From Nocardioides sp. Root190 (GTDB taxonomy: Bacteria > Actinomycetota > Actinomycetes > Propionibacteriales > Nocardioidaceae), in NCBI RefSeq assembly GCF_001428565.1, contig NZ_LMIA01000008.1:55761-119760 (forward strand): a stretch of 64,000 nt of DNA. Reading direction: 5' to 3'. The first letter of the stretch is position 1. Each line of letters begins with the position of its first letter. The notes beneath the pieces are model-generated. The model saw only the letters and a program-made list of their open reading frames with translations. It was not told where the DNA came from and did not search any database. The translations under genes were made by a program, and so were the position numbers. Positions 19,058 through 27,005 of the stretch are shown in pieces.

Positions 19058-19786
19058 TCAGGCGACGTCCGACTGGGTCAGCGCGTCCTCGACGACCGAC
19101 ACCGTGCCGCCGGTGCGACGAACCCGGGTCGGCCGCGTGTGGCGGTCGATGAGGTCCATGACGCCCTGGTAGTCCAGCGGGGCCTTGATGTGGGCCACGA
19201 TCAGCACGGTGGACAGCAGGACCGTGAAGTCCAGGCGGAGGCGGTAGCCGTGGACGACGGCGTGGCAGTACGCGCCCTCGATCCGCAGGCGCTCGGAGTC
19301 GGAGAGCGAGTCACGCCCGACGAGCTGGACCGGACCGGTGAGCCCGGCCGAGGTCAGGAACCGGTCGTCGGCGTAGGAGTACTCGGCGCGCAGGCAGCTC
19401 ATGACGTTGTCGGGCAGCGGCCGGTTGCCGACGATGCTCATCTCGCCGCGCAGCACGTGGATCAGCTGCGGGATCTCGGTGAGGCCGAGGGCCTCGAGGA
19501 TCCGGCCGGGACGGGTGTAGAGCGGCGAGTCCGGCGGGATGTTGAGGAACCGGACGCCCTCGACCGGGACGGTGGTCCGGTTGACGAGCTTGTCGGCGTT
19601 CTTCACCATCGTGCGGAACTTGATGGTGCGGACCATCGTGCCCGTGCGGACCCACCGGTTCGACCGGTAGAACACCGGCCGGCCGGACATCACGAGGACC
19701 ATGAGGGCCGAGCCGAGCAGCACCGGTACCCACACGATGCCTGCCGCAATGGCGACGAACAGGTCGAATGCGCGCTTCGTTCGCAT
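19058..19786 (-). CDS. Monotopic phosphoglycosyl transferase (initiating sugar transferase)
   Basis: A 242-residue bacterial sugar transferase (PF02397 type), the minimal catalytic unit that moves a sugar-1-phosphate onto undecaprenyl phosphate to start glycan assembly. Evidence: the basic N-terminus and single re-entrant helix (KRAFDLFVAIAAG...), PVFYRSNRW, IKFRTMVKNAD, then GLTEIPQLIHVLRGEMSIVG and RPLPDN with the catalytic acidic pair region. The C-terminal LDFTVLLSTVLIVAH is weakly hydrophobic. The large N-terminal membrane domain of WbaP-type enzymes is absent. It is last in a four-gene minus-strand operon, 3 bp behind the SDR gene. Confidence 0.88.
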   Translation of the reverse strand: MRTKRAFDLFVAIAAGIVWVPVLLGSALMVLVMSGRPVFYRSNRWVRTGTMVRTIKFRTMVKNADKLVNRTTVPVEGVRFLNIPPDSPLYTRPGRILEALGLTEIPQLIHVLRGEMSIVGNRPLPDNVMSCLRAEYSYADDRFLTSAGLTGPVQLVGRDSLSDSERLRIEGAYCHAVVHGYRLRLDFTVLLSTVLIVAHIKAPLDYQGVMDLIDRHTRPTRVRRTGGTVSVVEDALTQSDVA

Positions 19787-19789
19787 TGA

Positions 19790-20536
19790 CTACCCACTTT
19801 CCCCGGAATGTCCAGGACCGTTCACGCCAATGCTGGGGGGCGGCGGAATCGATCGTCTCGTTGAAGGCGTCAACGATCGGAGTGCTAAAGAGATACTGTT
19901 CACCAACAACCAAAATCTGCTGTCGATTCCGACGGGACGTCCCGAAGGGGCTCCGTCGAGCTTCGTCAGGACGATCCGGGCCAGCGTCGAATAGCTCGTG
20001 TGGAGCTTCAGGCGGCCCTTCCGCTCGGCCGCGTCGAGCAGCCGCCCGGGGTACACCACGGACAGCGAGGCGTCGCCGCCCGCCGCCGTACGGTCGTCGA
20101 CGAGTTGCTGGAGCTGCTGCTCGACGACCGCCTTCCAGCCGCCGTAGTAGCGACGGTCCTCGCCCGGGGCGAGGGCGAGCACGGTGGAGACCAGGACGAC
20201 CCGGACGGGTCGGCCCGCGTCGAGCACCTGTTCGACGAAGGCGAGGTCACGCAGCACCGCCGGTGCGTCGACGGCGGCGCGGGGCGTCTCGGGGTGGACC
20301 GGGCCGAGGGCGGCCACGACGACCCGGACCGGGCCGGTGCCGAGGCCGGCGACGCAGGCACGGAGGTCCGTCGAGGAACCGTCGGCCACCGCGGCGGCCC
20401 CGAGCTCGGGCAGGGCGCTGACCAGCGCAGCGTCCTCGGCGTGGCGGGCCAGCGCCAGGACGTCGGTGCCCTTGGTCCGGCGCAGCACCTCGCGGCCCAG
20501 ACGCGTGCGGGGCCCGATCAGGACGGTGGCCGTCAT
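19790..20536 (-). CDS. SDR-type NAD(P)-binding protein with odd C-terminal tail
   Basis: 248 residues. The N-terminal half has a Rossmann-like pattern (VLIGPRTRLGREVLR, VRVVVAALGPVHPETP, VRVVLVSTVLA) and a YYGGWK segment placed where SDRs carry Tyr-x3-Lys. The GxxGxxG loop is degenerate, so cofactor use is unsure. The last ~50 residues (LLVNSISLALRSLT..., IPPPPSIGVNGPG) are unlike the rest and are encoded by visibly lower-GC DNA, which may really be a promoter region or a frameshifted end. Its ATG overlaps the upstream glycosyltransferase stop (ATGA). Substrate unknown. Confidence 0.65.
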   Translation of the reverse strand: MTATVLIGPRTRLGREVLRRTKGTDVLALARHAEDAALVSALPELGAAAVADGSSTDLRACVAGLGTGPVRVVVAALGPVHPETPRAAVDAPAVLRDLAFVEQVLDAGRPVRVVLVSTVLALAPGEDRRYYGGWKAVVEQQLQQLVDDRTAAGGDASLSVVYPGRLLDAAERKGRLKLHTSYSTLARIVLTKLDGAPSGRPVGIDSRFWLLVNSISLALRSLTPSTRRSIPPPPSIGVNGPGHSGESG

Positions 20537-21723
20537 CGGCTGGCTGCCCGGAGGATCGTCTCGAAGCGGTCGGCGCAGCCGGTGAGGGCGAACTCCTCCT
20601 CGGCCAGGTCACGGGAGGCCTCGCCGAGCTCGTCGCGGGTCTCGGCGTTGCCCAACATCTCGGCGGCCCAGGCGGCTGCCTGGTCCAGCGAGTCCTCGGT
20701 GGGCGGGACCACGAGGCCGCCGGCGCGGTTGACCAGGGCCGAGGCGAGGTTCTCCGACGGCATCATGCCCAGGACAGGGCGTCCTGCGCAGAGGTAGGAC
20801 AATGTCTTGGACGGCACCGAGAAGGCACCGGCCTGCTGCTCGAGGAGCACCACGAGGATGTCGCCGGTGCCGAGCACCTCCGAGAGCCGCTCGTAGGGCT
20901 GGAAGGGCAGGAGGGTCACCGGGACGTCGAGCCGCTCCGCCTCGGCGCGGATCACCTCGACGGCAGGGCCCTCGTTGACCACGACCAGGCGCATCGGCCG
21001 GCCGGCGTCGATCACGCGGCGCGCGAGGCCCACGAGGAGGGTCGGGTTGTGCTTGAGGCCCAGCGTGCCCGAGTAGAGCAGCGTCGAGGTGTCGTCCAGC
21101 TCGTGCTCGGCGGCCCAGTCGTTCTTGCGCTCGACCGGGCGGATCTCGTCGAGCGGCGCCCAGTTCGGGATCACCGTCGTCTTGTGGGCGGTTCCCCACT
21201 CCTCGTGGACAGGCACGAAGGAGGGGGCGATGACCACGATGGCAGCGGACCGGCGTGAGACCCATCGCTCGGCGACGGCGAAGACGCCGGCCACGGCGCG
21301 GAACTTGCGGCCGAGCTTGTCGCCGGCGAAGGACTTCACCGCGATCGCGTAGACGTCCTGGTGCCAGAGCACCCACGGGCGGCGCAGCAGGGCCATGCCC
21401 AGCGCGAACACCACCAGGGTGGGGATCTGTGCGTTGGACAGCATCGCGGTCTGGGCACGGGTACGACGGACCTGGCGCAGCAGCTCCCAGCCGACCCGAG
21501 CCTCGACGAGCACCCGCCGGGCGAAGCGGTCCTTGGCGATCGGCTCGGTCGGACCCACGGGGTCGAACACGAGCGTCTCGCCGGGCTCGGCGACCAGTTG
21601 TCCCTTGCCCGAGGTCCAGCCGGGGCAGAAGGAATGGGTCACCTCGTGGCCGCGCCGGGCCAGCTCGCGGCTCAGCTCGACCTGGAACGGGTGGCCCGCG
21701 TAGTCGTGGACGAGAATGCGCAC
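20533..21723 (-). CDS. Glycosyltransferase, GT4-like
   Basis: A 396-residue GT-B fold enzyme. The start VRILVHDYAGHPFQVELSRE, the linker GTLGLKHNPTLLVGLARRVI and the donor-site region LPFQPYERLSEVLGTGDILV, then FSVPSKTLSYLCAGRPVLGM with the usual acidic/Ser-Lys-rich donor loop, fit family 4-like transferases. It resembles WbuB-type enzymes with an N-terminal membrane-associated stretch. GTG 21723 is chosen because it gives a normal beta-strand start, whereas 21780 adds 19 atypical residues and overlaps the upstream gene. Sugar and linkage cannot be read from the sequence. Confidence 0.82.
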   Translation of the reverse strand: MRILVHDYAGHPFQVELSRELARRGHEVTHSFCPGWTSGKGQLVAEPGETLVFDPVGPTEPIAKDRFARRVLVEARVGWELLRQVRRTRAQTAMLSNAQIPTLVVFALGMALLRRPWVLWHQDVYAIAVKSFAGDKLGRKFRAVAGVFAVAERWVSRRSAAIVVIAPSFVPVHEEWGTAHKTTVIPNWAPLDEIRPVERKNDWAAEHELDDTSTLLYSGTLGLKHNPTLLVGLARRVIDAGRPMRLVVVNEGPAVEVIRAEAERLDVPVTLLPFQPYERLSEVLGTGDILVVLLEQQAGAFSVPSKTLSYLCAGRPVLGMMPSENLASALVNRAGGLVVPPTEDSLDQAAAWAAEMLGNAETRDELGEASRDLAEEEFALTGCADRFETILRAASR

Positions 21724-21739
21724 AGTTGCTCGGCGGTCC

Positions 21740-22720
21740 TCAGCCCTGGGCACGCTTGACCTGGTCGAAGACCCAGGCATAGGTCTTGGCCAGGCCGTCG
21801 GCGAGGGTGATCGACGGCTCCCAGCCGAAGACCTCGTTGATCTCGGTGTTGTCGGAGTTGCGACCGCGCACGCCCTGCGGAGCGGTGAGGTCGTACTTCC
21901 GCTCGCACTTGATGCCCGCGATCTCCTCGACGATCGTGTAGAGCTGGTTGATGGAGACCAGCTCGGCCGAACCGAGGTTGATCGGCTCGAGGTGATCGCT
22001 CGCGAGGATCATCTGCGAGCCCTTCACGCAGTCGTCGATGTACATGAAGGAGCGGGTCTGCTCGCCGTCGCCCCAGATCTCGAGCTCGTGCTTGCCGGAG
22101 ATGACCGCCTCGGCGATCTTGCGGCACACCGCAGCGGGAGCCTTCTCGCGACCGCCCGTCCAGGTGCCCTCGGGCCCGTAGACGTTGTGGTAGCGGGCCA
22201 TCCGGGTGGTGAGGTCGTAGTCCTCGCGGAAGTGGCGCGCCATCCGCTCGCTGAAGAGCTTCTCCCAGCCGTAGCCGTCCTCCGGCATCGCCGGGTAGGC
22301 GTCGGACTCCTTGAGGGCGGTCACCGACGGGTCGGTCTGCTTGTCCGCGGCGTACACACAGGCGGACGAGGAGTAGAAGTAGCGCTCGACGTCGAACTTC
22401 TGCGCCGCCTGGAGCATGTGGGTGCTGGTCAGCACCGTCAGCATGCACAGGGCCTTGTTGTTCTCGATGAAGCCCATGCCACCCATGTCGGCGGCGAGCA
22501 TGTAGACCTCGCGGGCACCTTCGGTGGCGGTCTCGGCATCGGTCAGGAGGGAGAGGTCGGCGACGCTGTTCTGCGCGTCCGGGTGGACCTGGTACCACTC
22601 CTCGATCGGCTTGACGTCGACGGAGCGGACGGTCTTGCCCTGGGCAAGCAGATCGGCGACCAGGTGGCCTCCGATGAATCCGCCGCCACCGGCGACCAGG
22701 ACGTCCACGGGCGCGTTCAT
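21740..22720 (-). CDS. GDP-mannose 3,5-epimerase-like NAD-dependent enzyme
   Basis: 326 residues, extended SDR. GGGGFIGGHLV binds NAD; the hallmark MLAADMGGMGFIENN, the SSSACVYA motif, the catalytic YGWEKLFSERM and TWTGGREKAPAAVCRKI match GDP-mannose 3',5'-epimerases, which make GDP-L-galactose (and GDP-gulose). Plant-type GME signatures are unusually well conserved, giving good but not absolute specificity; another sugar nucleotide is possible. The ATG has a GAGGAGAT ribosome-binding site. It is the first gene of the operon running down to the phosphoglycosyl transferase. Confidence 0.85.
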   Translation of the reverse strand: MNAPVDVLVAGGGGFIGGHLVADLLAQGKTVRSVDVKPIEEWYQVHPDAQNSVADLSLLTDAETATEGAREVYMLAADMGGMGFIENNKALCMLTVLTSTHMLQAAQKFDVERYFYSSSACVYAADKQTDPSVTALKESDAYPAMPEDGYGWEKLFSERMARHFREDYDLTTRMARYHNVYGPEGTWTGGREKAPAAVCRKIAEAVISGKHELEIWGDGEQTRSFMYIDDCVKGSQMILASDHLEPINLGSAELVSINQLYTIVEEIAGIKCERKYDLTAPQGVRGRNSDNTEINEVFGWEPSITLADGLAKTYAWVFDQVKRAQG

Positions 22721-22947
22721 CGTGTCATCTCCTCATAAGTACGGCTTCGAATGTAGACAACGCCCCCCGACGTCGTACTCCCAACGAGTACAACATGAAC
22801 AGGGTCACGCGGTCCTGAGTTCGGACGATCCCGTCCGGACCGATCTTCGTGACGGAGGGCCGGAACCTCGGCCTCCCCACTGTCGTTACTATCCCGGGTT
22901 GTCGGGTCGGCGATGTCCCGGGGGTGTCGATGCCGAGAGGAGAACGA
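22721..22947. promoter_or_regulatory. Divergent promoter region with GTACTC-N5-GAGTAC palindrome
   Basis: 227 bp between the epimerase operon and the flippase operon. The palindrome GTACTCCCAACGAGTAC at 22775-22791 extends to 9-base arms with one mismatch (GTCGTACTC / GAGTACAAC) and is a plausible operator. GAGAGGAGA at 22935-22943 is the ribosome-binding site of the flippase gene. An in-frame upstream ATG at 22849 exists but lies in non-coding-looking sequence. Confidence 0.4.
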
Positions 22948-24171
22948 GTGAGCACGGAGGGCGCGGGCCGACGGCTCAGTGTCATCACCCTCGACCAGAT
23001 CATGTCGGGGCTGTCGAACCTCGGCGTGGCGTTGCTGTCCGCCCACCTGCTCGGGGTCGAGGCGTTCGGCTACTTCGGACTGCTCCTCGTCATCGTCGCC
23101 GCGGCCATGGGCGTGTCCCGCTCGCTGATCGGCGATCCGGTGATGGTGCACCCCGACGATGCCCGCGAACGCCCGGGGCAACCGGTCGCCGCGGTGCTGA
23201 TGATCGCCCTCGGACTGTCAGCAGTCCTGGTCGTCATCGCCGCCGTCCTTCACGCGGTGGACCTGCCACTGGCCCGGGAGCTGTTGATCCTCGCCGCCGG
23301 GCTGCCCGGCCTCCTCGTCCACGACCTCGGCCGCTACCTCGGCTTCGCCACCCAACGCCCGGTGCGCTCGCTCACCCTCGACACCGTGTGGCTCGTCCTG
23401 CTCGTCGCAGCGATGGTCGCGGTGATCGTCACCGACCGCACGACCCTCACCTGGTTCCTGCTGGCCTGGGCCGGGAGCGGCTCGGCCGCCGCGCTGCTCG
23501 TGTTCGCGCAGCACGGACCGCCGACCCGCGGTGGAGCGACCTGGCTGCGGGAGCGGTGGTCCTACTCGTGGCGCTTCCTGCTGTCGTTCACCGCGCTGCA
23601 GGGCGTCTCGATGGCCTTCCTGGTCGTCGTCGCCGCGATGGCCGGCGCCCGCGCGCTCGGTGCCGTGCGGGGAGTGCTGATCCTGATCCGCCCCTACATG
23701 ACGTTCCAGACCGCCGCCGTCGCCGCGGGGGTCTCGGAGGTCTCCAACGAGCAGGAGGCGGTGACGGCGCGCCGACACCGGCGTCGTACCTCGACGGTCG
23801 CCCTGGTCGTCGGCCTGGTCAACATCGCGATCCTCCTGCTGATGCCCGACTGGGTCGGCCGCGCGATCCTGTCCGACACCTGGGACGCGGCGAAGGAGCT
23901 GCTCGCGCCGGCCTGCCTGCAGATCCTGTGCCTGGCGCTGATCGTCGGACCGCGGTCCTACCTCCTGGGACGCAAGGCGATCAACACCACCGTCCGCATC
24001 GACCTGATCAGCACCGTCCTCATCTTCGCCGTCGGCATCGTCGGCGCCGTCTGGGACGGCGCGCTGGGAGCCTGCTGGGGGGTGGCCGCCGGAAACGCGA
24101 TGGCCGCAGCGATCTGGTGGACCGCCCTGCGCACCCATGTCTCCCGGGATACTGTCCGCTCGACCCCCTGA
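22948..24171 (+). CDS. Polysaccharide flippase-like membrane protein (MOP/Wzx superfamily)
   Basis: A 407-residue polytopic protein with about twelve hydrophobic helices and no hydrophilic domain. The N-terminal helix pattern ITLDQIMSGLSNLGVALLSAHLLG, the FGYFGLLLVI segment and a basic mid-loop (TARRHRRRTS) are typical of Wzx/MurJ-like exporters, which flip lipid-linked oligosaccharides across the membrane. Sequence conservation in this superfamily is low, so assignment rests on topology and on its place in the polysaccharide locus. GTG 22948 follows a strong ribosome-binding site. The acetyltransferase gene starts 14 bp downstream. Confidence 0.78.
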   Translation: MSTEGAGRRLSVITLDQIMSGLSNLGVALLSAHLLGVEAFGYFGLLLVIVAAAMGVSRSLIGDPVMVHPDDARERPGQPVAAVLMIALGLSAVLVVIAAVLHAVDLPLARELLILAAGLPGLLVHDLGRYLGFATQRPVRSLTLDTVWLVLLVAAMVAVIVTDRTTLTWFLLAWAGSGSAAALLVFAQHGPPTRGGATWLRERWSYSWRFLLSFTALQGVSMAFLVVVAAMAGARALGAVRGVLILIRPYMTFQTAAVAAGVSEVSNEQEAVTARRHRRRTSTVALVVGLVNIAILLLMPDWVGRAILSDTWDAAKELLAPACLQILCLALIVGPRSYLLGRKAINTTVRIDLISTVLIFAVGIVGAVWDGALGACWGVAAGNAMAAAIWWTALRTHVSRDTVRSTP

Positions 24172-24185
24172 CCTGGAAGGTTCAC

Positions 24186-24845
24186 GTGCCTCTCTTCCTC
24201 CGCTGGCTGAAGTACACGATTCGTCGAGTTCTGGACTCGTTGATCGGCGGCAACCTGCCCCAATTCCGTCGACTGGTGAAGGCCGGACGGATCACGGTCG
24301 GGGAGCACACGTACGGCGTCCCCATCGTCAACATCTACGACCACGACGAGTCGAAGCTGACGATCGGGAAGTACTGCTCGCTCTCCGAGACCGCGCTGAT
24401 CATGCTGGGCGGCCAGCACCCGATCAACCACGTGTCGCAGTACCCCTTCCGGATCAACTGGGGCCTGCCGGGAGCCGGTGAGGACGGCAACCCGGAGCCG
24501 GGCTCCGACACCGTCATCGGCAACGACGTGATCATCAACCAGCGCGTCTTCGTGCGCAGCGGCGTGACGATCGGCGACGGTGCCCTGATCGGGTCGAACG
24601 CCAACATCACCAAGGACGTCCCGCCGTACGCCATCGTCGGAGGCAACCCGGCGCGGGTCATCAGGTACCGCGCCACCCCCGAGCAGATCGAGGCGCTCCA
24701 GGAGATCAAGTGGTGGGACTGGTCGAAGGAGGACGTGATCGACTCCCTCGACTACATCGTCAGCGACGACATCGACCGCTTCATCGCCTACGCCCGTGAG
24801 CGCTTCGGGCCGCGCGCCCCGAGCGCCACCTCCGCCGAGCGGTGA
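24186..24845 (+). CDS. Hexapeptide-repeat acyltransferase (CatB/XAT-like)
   Basis: 219 residues. A left-handed beta-helix is indicated by VGEHTYGVPIVNIY, LTIGKYCSLSETALIMLGG, then TVIGNDVIINQRVFVRSGVT, IGDGALIGSNANITKDVPPY and AIVGGNPARVIRYRA, the last being the acetyl-CoA-binding end of this family. The HPINHVSQYPF insert carries the catalytic-type His seen in xenobiotic acyltransferases. It probably O- or N-acetylates a sugar of the glycan. GTG 24186 has GGAAGG 5 bases upstream, and the stop overlaps an in-frame GTG of the next gene. Confidence 0.85.
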   Translation: MPLFLRWLKYTIRRVLDSLIGGNLPQFRRLVKAGRITVGEHTYGVPIVNIYDHDESKLTIGKYCSLSETALIMLGGQHPINHVSQYPFRINWGLPGAGEDGNPEPGSDTVIGNDVIINQRVFVRSGVTIGDGALIGSNANITKDVPPYAIVGGNPARVIRYRATPEQIEALQEIKWWDWSKEDVIDSLDYIVSDDIDRFIAYARERFGPRAPSATSAER

Positions 24846-24859
24846 GGACGGACCCCCAC

Positions 24860-26053
24860 ATGCCCACCACGACCTACTGCACCGTCCTGGCCACGAACTA
24901 CCTCCCCAAGGCCCTCGCTCTCGCGGAGAGCGTCCAGCGTCACCACGACGCCGAGCTCGTCGTGCTGCTGATCGACGCGGAGCACGGCGCGGACCACCAG
25001 CTGCCCGACCTCCCCGGCGTGCGGATCATCGGCACCGACTTCCTCGGCCTGGCCAGGGAGGACGTGCTGGCCCTGGCGACCTACTACGACCTCGTCGAGT
25101 TCGCGACCGCGATCAAGCCGCTCCTGTTCCGTCGCCTCCTGGCCGACGCCGAGCAGGTCTTCTACCTCGACCCGGACACCTGGGTGAGCTCGCCGATGGA
25201 GGAGCTCGCGGGAGAGCTGAGCGCGAGTGCGGGCGGCATCGTGCTGACGCCCCACTTCCTGCACCCGCTGCCGGCCGACGCGCCGGTCAACGAGGGACAC
25301 CTGCTGACCGTCGGTGTCTTCAACCTCGGCTTCTGCGGCTTCGACCGCCGTGCACTGCCCGCGCTCGACTGGTGGTGGGCGCGGCTGGAGTGGGACTGCC
25401 TGTTCGACTACCTGAGCGGCCTGTTCGTCGACCAGAAGTGGATGGACATCGGCGCGGACCTGTTCCAGGCCCGGAGCCTGCGTCATGCCGGCTACAACGT
25501 CGGGGTGCTGAACCTCCACGAGCGTCCGATCGGCCTGGACGAGGACGGGCTCCTCATCGCGAGCACCGACGAACGGCTCCGCCTGTTCCACTTCCACGCC
25601 TTCGACACGAGCCGTCCCGACGAGCTCTCCGCTCGCCGCGAGCTCGAGAGCGAGAACGCCGCCGCCGAGACCCCCGAGGTCGTCGGGCTGTGCCGCGAGT
25701 ACGCCGCCGCCGTCATCCGGCACGAGCAGGCCCTGCCCCCGGCTCCGTCGTACCGCTATCACCACGACACCCGTGGACGCCGGATCACCCGGCGCCTCCG
25801 CCGCGCGTGGCGGGTCCAGGCCAAGGCCGGCGACCGGCCGCCCTCACCGTTCCTGCCCGAGCATGCCGAGGCGTACGACGCCTGGCGGCATCGCGCCTGG
25901 AGCACGGTCAGCCGCGAGATGGCCGGCGACGCCGTCAAGAGCGCGCGGATGGCCCTGCCCGAGGAGTTCGGGCACATCAAGGACCGATTCCCCGCCATCG
26001 TCTCGGGTGTGCGTTCGAAGGTGGTGGGTCGTGGCAGCGGCATGTGGGGCTGA
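24860..26053 (+). CDS. Glycosyltransferase-like protein (GT-A, GT8-like)
   Basis: 397 residues. The N-terminal ~260 residues look like a GT-A fold: TTTYCTVLATNYLPKALALA, then FATAIKPLLFRRLL and QVFYLDPDTWVSS, where DPD is a DXD metal and nucleotide-sugar motif, and a later HAFDTSRPDEL segment. The C-terminal ~130 residues are basic and helical and not assigned. Sugar specificity cannot be told. A GTG at 24842 overlaps the upstream stop (GTGA); ATG 24860 is preferred because GAGGACGG then sits at ribosome-binding distance. Coupled to the acetyltransferase gene before it. Confidence 0.75.
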   Translation: MPTTTYCTVLATNYLPKALALAESVQRHHDAELVVLLIDAEHGADHQLPDLPGVRIIGTDFLGLAREDVLALATYYDLVEFATAIKPLLFRRLLADAEQVFYLDPDTWVSSPMEELAGELSASAGGIVLTPHFLHPLPADAPVNEGHLLTVGVFNLGFCGFDRRALPALDWWWARLEWDCLFDYLSGLFVDQKWMDIGADLFQARSLRHAGYNVGVLNLHERPIGLDEDGLLIASTDERLRLFHFHAFDTSRPDELSARRELESENAAAETPEVVGLCREYAAAVIRHEQALPPAPSYRYHHDTRGRRITRRLRRAWRVQAKAGDRPPSPFLPEHAEAYDAWRHRAWSTVSREMAGDAVKSARMALPEEFGHIKDRFPAIVSGVRSKVVGRGSGMWG

Positions 26054-26092
26054 ACGACGTCCGGCCAATCGAATCGACAGGAACGGCGAACG

Positions 26093-26947
26093 ATGAGTGC
26101 AGTACGCGAGTGGGCGACTGCCCGGCTCCAGTGGGCGCCGTTGCGCAACGGCACGAAGTACGCCGTCCACGGCATGGCACGCGCGCGCGGACGCTCGCTC
26201 GAGCGCCGCGGAGCGGTGCCCGAGATCGGCAACATCCTCGCCGCCGGTCCGCAGAAGGCCGGCAGCCAGTGGCTCAAGGCACTCTTCGACCACCCGCTGG
26301 TGCGTGCCCACACCGGTTTGATGACCCTGCCGCAGCTGGACTACCAGCTCGCGCCTCCGGCCAAGGGGTTCCCCGCGGGGACCTTCGTGCCCGGGGTCTA
26401 CCTCAGCTACCCCGAGTTCGAGGCCCTCGCCAAGCCGCACCCCCTGCGTCTGGTCTACCTCTCGCGCGACCCGCGTGACATGGTCGTGTCGGGGTACTGG
26501 TCCGCGGTGAAGACTCACCGCGTCGGTCACCTGCCCGAGGTCGAGAAGCTGCGCGAGCGGATCCGTACGGCCTCCTACGAGGACGGGCTGCTCGCGATCA
26601 TCGACTCCGCGGCCCAGCTCTTCCGCGACATGGACACCTGGGTGGGCGTCGAGGACGAGCGGGTCGCCCGTTTCAAGCTCGAGGACGTCGCCAAGGACCA
26701 GCGCCCGGTCGTGCTCGGGATGCTGGCCCACACCGGCGTCACGCTGTCCGACACCGATCTCGAGCAGGTGCTGCGCGACGTCGATCGCGGCACCCTGCAG
26801 AGCAAGGACCTCGCGCGTCGCAAGGACGGCGAGTCCCACTACCGTGTGAACCAGTCAGGGCACGAGGATGTGTTCTCGGACGTCCACTACGCCGCGATCG
26901 AGCGGGTCGCACCGGGCCTGATCGAGCGCCTCGGCTACGCCATGTGA
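26093..26947 (+). CDS. PAPS-dependent sulfotransferase family protein
   Basis: 284 residues. The 5'-phosphosulfate loop is recognisable in AAGPQKAGSQWLKALFDHPL and the 3'-phosphate site in LVYLSRDPRDMVVSGYWSAV, the Arg/Ser arrangement of cytosolic-type sulfotransferases. A later FKLEDVAKDQ and the C-terminal RRKDGESHYRVNQSG correspond to the cofactor-closing RKG region, here somewhat divergent. It would transfer sulfate from PAPS to a glycan or lipid acceptor of this locus. PAPS could be supplied by CysDN and the APS kinase fusion encoded at 54-61.6 kb. The acceptor is unknown. Confidence 0.85.
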   Translation: MSAVREWATARLQWAPLRNGTKYAVHGMARARGRSLERRGAVPEIGNILAAGPQKAGSQWLKALFDHPLVRAHTGLMTLPQLDYQLAPPAKGFPAGTFVPGVYLSYPEFEALAKPHPLRLVYLSRDPRDMVVSGYWSAVKTHRVGHLPEVEKLRERIRTASYEDGLLAIIDSAAQLFRDMDTWVGVEDERVARFKLEDVAKDQRPVVLGMLAHTGVTLSDTDLEQVLRDVDRGTLQSKDLARRKDGESHYRVNQSGHEDVFSDVHYAAIERVAPGLIERLGYAM

Positions 26948-27005
26948 CCTCGGCGTCGAAGGCAGCGTCATGTGAGGTGGACTTGTGATCGAAGGGGGAC
27001 CCGCC

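Noticed and set aside
22849..22947. Upstream in-frame ATG extending the flippase by 33 residues
   Set aside because: The extension lies in non-coding-looking promoter DNA, while GTG 22948 has a strong ribosome-binding site and gives a normal first helix.
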